Positions 61,867 through 64,000 of a stretch of 64,000 bases of DNA are shown in pieces (position 1 is the stretch's first letter; each line of letters opens with the position of its first letter). The notes under the pieces were generated by a model. The model made no database searches. It was not told the origin of the DNA and saw nothing but the letters and a program-made list of their open reading frames with translations. The translations under genes were made by a program, and so were the position numbers. The stretch is from Sinorhizobium sp. RAC02 (GTDB taxonomy: Bacteria; Pseudomonadota; Alphaproteobacteria; Rhizobiales; Rhizobiaceae), in the NCBI RefSeq assembly GCF_001713395.1, contig NZ_CP016452.1:1178001-1242000 (forward strand), read 5' to 3'.

Positions 61867-63064
61867 GGACATCCACCTTGGTTGCGACGAGGGAAGGGAG
61901 AGGGTGCGGCACAGCCGGTTGGGCGCCCGGTTGCCGAAGGGCTGCAAGGCGTTGGACAAACGCCGTGCAATCCGCCCGGTCGATGATCCATGGCCGCGGC
62001 CCGAGCTCAACGAGATTGGCGTGGAGTTCGCGGTAAGCCTTGCCGTCAAAGGCGGTGAACTGCTCGATCAGCGTTTCGGGCCGCGCGTCGGCAAGCGAAA
62101 TGCCGACCCCGCGCTGAAGGGCAAGCCGCGCGGTTTCCGTGCCCGCAAGAACGATTGGCAGGGCGCCATGCCGGCAGCCTTCATAGAGCCGGTTGGGCAG
62201 GAGCCAGGCGGAATTCTGGCCTTCCTCGAAGAAATCGATCGCCCAGGAGAAATCCACCCCCGCATAGATCGCGGCAAGATCCTCCGGGTTGCGGTAAGGC
62301 CCCTCGAAGCGGATGAAGGGTTCGCGTGCGACCAGGCCATCGAAATCCTCGAACTCGGAGCGCGCCGGCCGGCCGCGCAACAGGACCTCGAAGCGCCCGT
62401 CCATGCGCCGGGTGAAATCCGACAGCAGTGCCAGGGATTTGCTGCAGCGGATCGCCCCGAACCAGCCGATACGCCAGGGCTCGTTCTCCGGCTTCGTCCG
62501 CGCCGGCAGTTCGTCCACGCTGCCATCCAGCTCCAGGACCTGGTTCTCCAGCAGATGCAGAGGTGCGCGAATGCCGGAGAGTGGCTTGAAGTAGTGTTCG
62601 ACAAAGGCTGGCGAACTGGTGACGAGCAGGCTGGCGTTTCGGCCGAAACGGCTTTCCGCCGCGCGCAATGCACGGCCAACCAGATCCTTGCGCAGAAGCA
62701 GGCGGTGGACGTCGAGGCATTCGTAGACGATCGGAACCGCGCCGCCGAAATATGCCGCCGCCTTGTTGGCAAGCACCAGCATTTCGAGATTGCGAGCAAT
62801 GATGACGTCGGGTCGAGCGACAGTGTGCAGCCGGCTCCCGAGTGTCGCCGTCGCGCCAATCACTGCCAGAAGGCGTCGAGCAAAGCGGGCGTCCTCGGTT
62901 GCGCCAAGCTCCAGCGGGACGATGCCCTCGATATCGGCAAGCCGGTTTTCGCCGCGCCGGAAACCGGCAAGCTTGATTTCGGCACCACCGGCGCGCAGCA
63001 TCATCACCCGCCGGCGCACGGCCGGATCGGATAGGTCATGGACGAGATACAGGACACGGAGCAT
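61856..63064 (-). CDS. exoL: Succinoglycan glucosyltransferase ExoL
   Basis: A 402-residue GT-B type glycosyltransferase, unlike the neighbouring GT2 enzymes. It opens MLRVLYLVHDLSDPAVRRRV and has a C-terminal half with WRIGWFGAIRCSKSLALLSDF and WLLPNRLYEGCRHGALPIVLA, the donor-binding E-G pattern of GT4-like enzymes. ExoL adds the second glucose in the known pathway. 19 nt after exoK. Confidence 0.9.
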   Translation of the reverse strand: MLRVLYLVHDLSDPAVRRRVMMLRAGGAEIKLAGFRRGENRLADIEGIVPLELGATEDARFARRLLAVIGATATLGSRLHTVARPDVIIARNLEMLVLANKAAAYFGGAVPIVYECLDVHRLLLRKDLVGRALRAAESRFGRNASLLVTSSPAFVEHYFKPLSGIRAPLHLLENQVLELDGSVDELPARTKPENEPWRIGWFGAIRCSKSLALLSDFTRRMDGRFEVLLRGRPARSEFEDFDGLVAREPFIRFEGPYRNPEDLAAIYAGVDFSWAIDFFEEGQNSAWLLPNRLYEGCRHGALPIVLAGTETARLALQRGVGISLADARPETLIEQFTAFDGKAYRELHANLVELGPRPWIIDRADCTAFVQRLAALRQPGAQPAVPHPLPSLVATKVDVHDR

Positions 63065-63083
63065 CAGGCAGATCCGATCGGGT

Positions 63084-63869
63084 TCAATTCATGAGGCAGG
63101 CGACGGAGCCGTCGAACTGGCAGGCTTCGCCTTCGGCGGTGAATGCAATGCGCTCGACCTCAAGCTTTGTCGGCCCGGCAAAGGCGAAGCGTCCCATCCA
63201 GTCGGACAGCGTGTCGGTGCCCCAGAGCGAGAGGAAAATCTTCTGGGCGTTGGTGGGGAGTTTTTGCGGATCCGTCACCTCGTGCACCAGCGCGCCATTG
63301 AGGTAGTAGCGAAGGCGATCCTTTTCCCAGACGAAGGCATAGTCGTTGAACCCGCTGTCGGCACCGCCAGGCACGTCGACCAGCTTTTCATTGCCGCCCT
63401 TGGCCGCGATGTACTGGTTGACCTGGACGCGTGACGTATCCTTGCCGAGAACCTCGAAATCGATCTCGTCATGCGGTTTCTTGTCGGTAGGGCCGATATA
63501 GGTGAAGAAGGCCGAGTTGAGCCCGGAGCCAGTGGCCGACTTCATGCGCACCTCATAGGTGCCGTAGCCGTAGCGCTGGCGCGTCTGCACCTCACCGCAG
63601 ACGTATTGGCGCTCACCGCCTGACGCGGCATCGAAGGAGAGTTCCAGCTTGCCGTCACGCACCGCGACCTGCTTGGCCGACCAGGTGCAGTTCTGGTGGG
63701 CGCCGTTGTTCCAGCCGTCGGAGACGTACCAGAGCTTCTTGTCGAGCTGGTCGAACTCTTCGACGAAGGAGGTGCCGTCTGCATCCTCCTGAGCGGCGAG
63801 GGGACTGACTGTGGCCATCACGGCAAGAATTGCTGTGGTCCACAGGATCGTTTTCGAGGGAGACGTCAT
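63084..63869 (-). CDS. exoK: Endo-beta-1,3-1,4-glycanase ExoK (GH16)
   Basis: A 261-residue secreted glycanase. Signal peptide to about residue 27 (SPLAAQ), then the GH16 jellyroll with DEIDFEVLG in which Glu135 and Glu139 are nucleophile and acid/base. It cuts nascent succinoglycan into lower-molecular-weight chains. The ATG chosen follows AGGAGGT by 7 nt; an in-frame GTG 9 nt upstream would fall inside that ribosome site. The exoH stop lies within the same AGGAGGTGA. Confidence 0.93.
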   Translation of the reverse strand: MTSPSKTILWTTAILAVMATVSPLAAQEDADGTSFVEEFDQLDKKLWYVSDGWNNGAHQNCTWSAKQVAVRDGKLELSFDAASGGERQYVCGEVQTRQRYGYGTYEVRMKSATGSGLNSAFFTYIGPTDKKPHDEIDFEVLGKDTSRVQVNQYIAAKGGNEKLVDVPGGADSGFNDYAFVWEKDRLRYYLNGALVHEVTDPQKLPTNAQKIFLSLWGTDTLSDWMGRFAFAGPTKLEVERIAFTAEGEACQFDGSVACLMN

Positions 63870-63874
63870 TGTCG

Positions 63875-64000
63875 TCACCTCCTTTGAGCGAGGGTGTCTG
63901 AGGGCTTCATCGGCGCATGTTGGGATCGTTCGGCCGATTGCCGTTTCTGGCCGCCGATGCGGCGACCGGTGAGGATGGCGTGCAGCGAGGGCAGAAAGCG
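63875..64000 (-). CDS. exoH: Succinoglycan succinyltransferase ExoH, C-terminus only
   Basis: The frame is open from the right edge and gives the last 41 residues, starting RFLPSLHAILTGRRIGGQKR and ending LAQRR. The RFLPSLHAILTGRR stretch before a basic tail fits the C-terminus of ExoH, an integral-membrane acyltransferase 3 family protein that adds succinyl groups. Assignment is mainly by position before exoK, as in S. meliloti. Confidence 0.65.
   Translation of the reverse strand, partial: RFLPSLHAILTGRRIGGQKRQSAERSQHAPMKPSDTLAQRR

Noticed and set aside
1..64000. tRNA genes, rRNA genes, CRISPR arrays and prophage modules
   Set aside because: No cloverleaf with a convincing T-arm, no rRNA-like segment, no spaced direct repeats and no phage structural genes were recognised on either strand by eye; a tRNAscan/Infernal run would be decisive.

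Overview
The window is chromosome-like or megaplasmid-like, GC-rich DNA from an alphaproteobacterium, most probably a member of the Rhizobiaceae (Rhizobium/Agrobacterium/Sinorhizobium/Shinella type). The best evidence is the right end: exoH(partial)-exoK-exoL-exoA-exoM-exoO-exoN-exoP lie on the minus strand in the order known from the Sinorhizobium meliloti succinoglycan cluster. High GC3 codon use, abundant ABC importers, TTG/GTG starts and many ATGA stop/start overlaps also fit. No rRNA, tRNA or CRISPR array was seen.

Layout. 1-9.4 kb: end of a DapA-family gene, two small proteins, the potassium transporter kup, a VOC/PhnB-like protein, and a four-gene efflux operon equivalent to E. coli ybhGFSR, divergent from a TetR (CecR-like) regulator with an AT-rich palindrome between them. 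9.4-11.9 kb: a gene-poor scar with a truncated DUF296 gene, an IS5-type transposase remnant, one orphan small ORF and a heavily frameshifted remnant of a type II secretion secretin (gspD). 11.9-20.9 kb: monooxygenase, recX, a DapA-family aldolase/lyase, a chemoreceptor with a CheR-docking tail, a LysR/SDR divergent pair and a large MscS channel. 20.9-24.1 kb: amphi-Trp protein and a patatin-adc-bdhA unit for ketone-body/PHB-derived carbon. 24.2-34.1 kb: a phosphate-themed region (PstS behind a Pho-box-like site, Na/Pi cotransporter with a PhoU-like tail, CYTH-CHAD protein, CorA) followed by a minus-strand operon of alkaline phosphatase, DUF3299 protein and a MacB-like ABC pair, headed by a three-repeat Pho box.

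34.1-45 kb: a CPA1 antiporter, then a sugar/polyol operon transcribed leftward from a TTGACA promoter that contains a palindrome: RbsA-, RbsC- and RbsB-type importer genes, an SDR dehydrogenase, DhaK, DhaL, an intrinsic terminator, then a single polypeptide joining a complete SorC-type transcription regulator to a complete DhaK kinase domain, then a second DhaL. I infer import of a polyol, oxidation to a ketose by the SDR and phosphorylation by DhaK/DhaL pairs without any PTS DhaM, with the fused protein perhaps acting as both sensor-regulator and kinase. This is the most unusual content of the window.

45-55.6 kb: a LysE exporter and a divergent catabolic locus with three TRZ/ATZ-type amidohydrolases (one carrying a 1-nt frameshift) and a complete Dpp/Opp-type ABC importer; a 10-bp inverted repeat spans the divergent promoter. 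55.6-64 kb: the exo genes for succinoglycan subunit assembly, modification and chain-length control.
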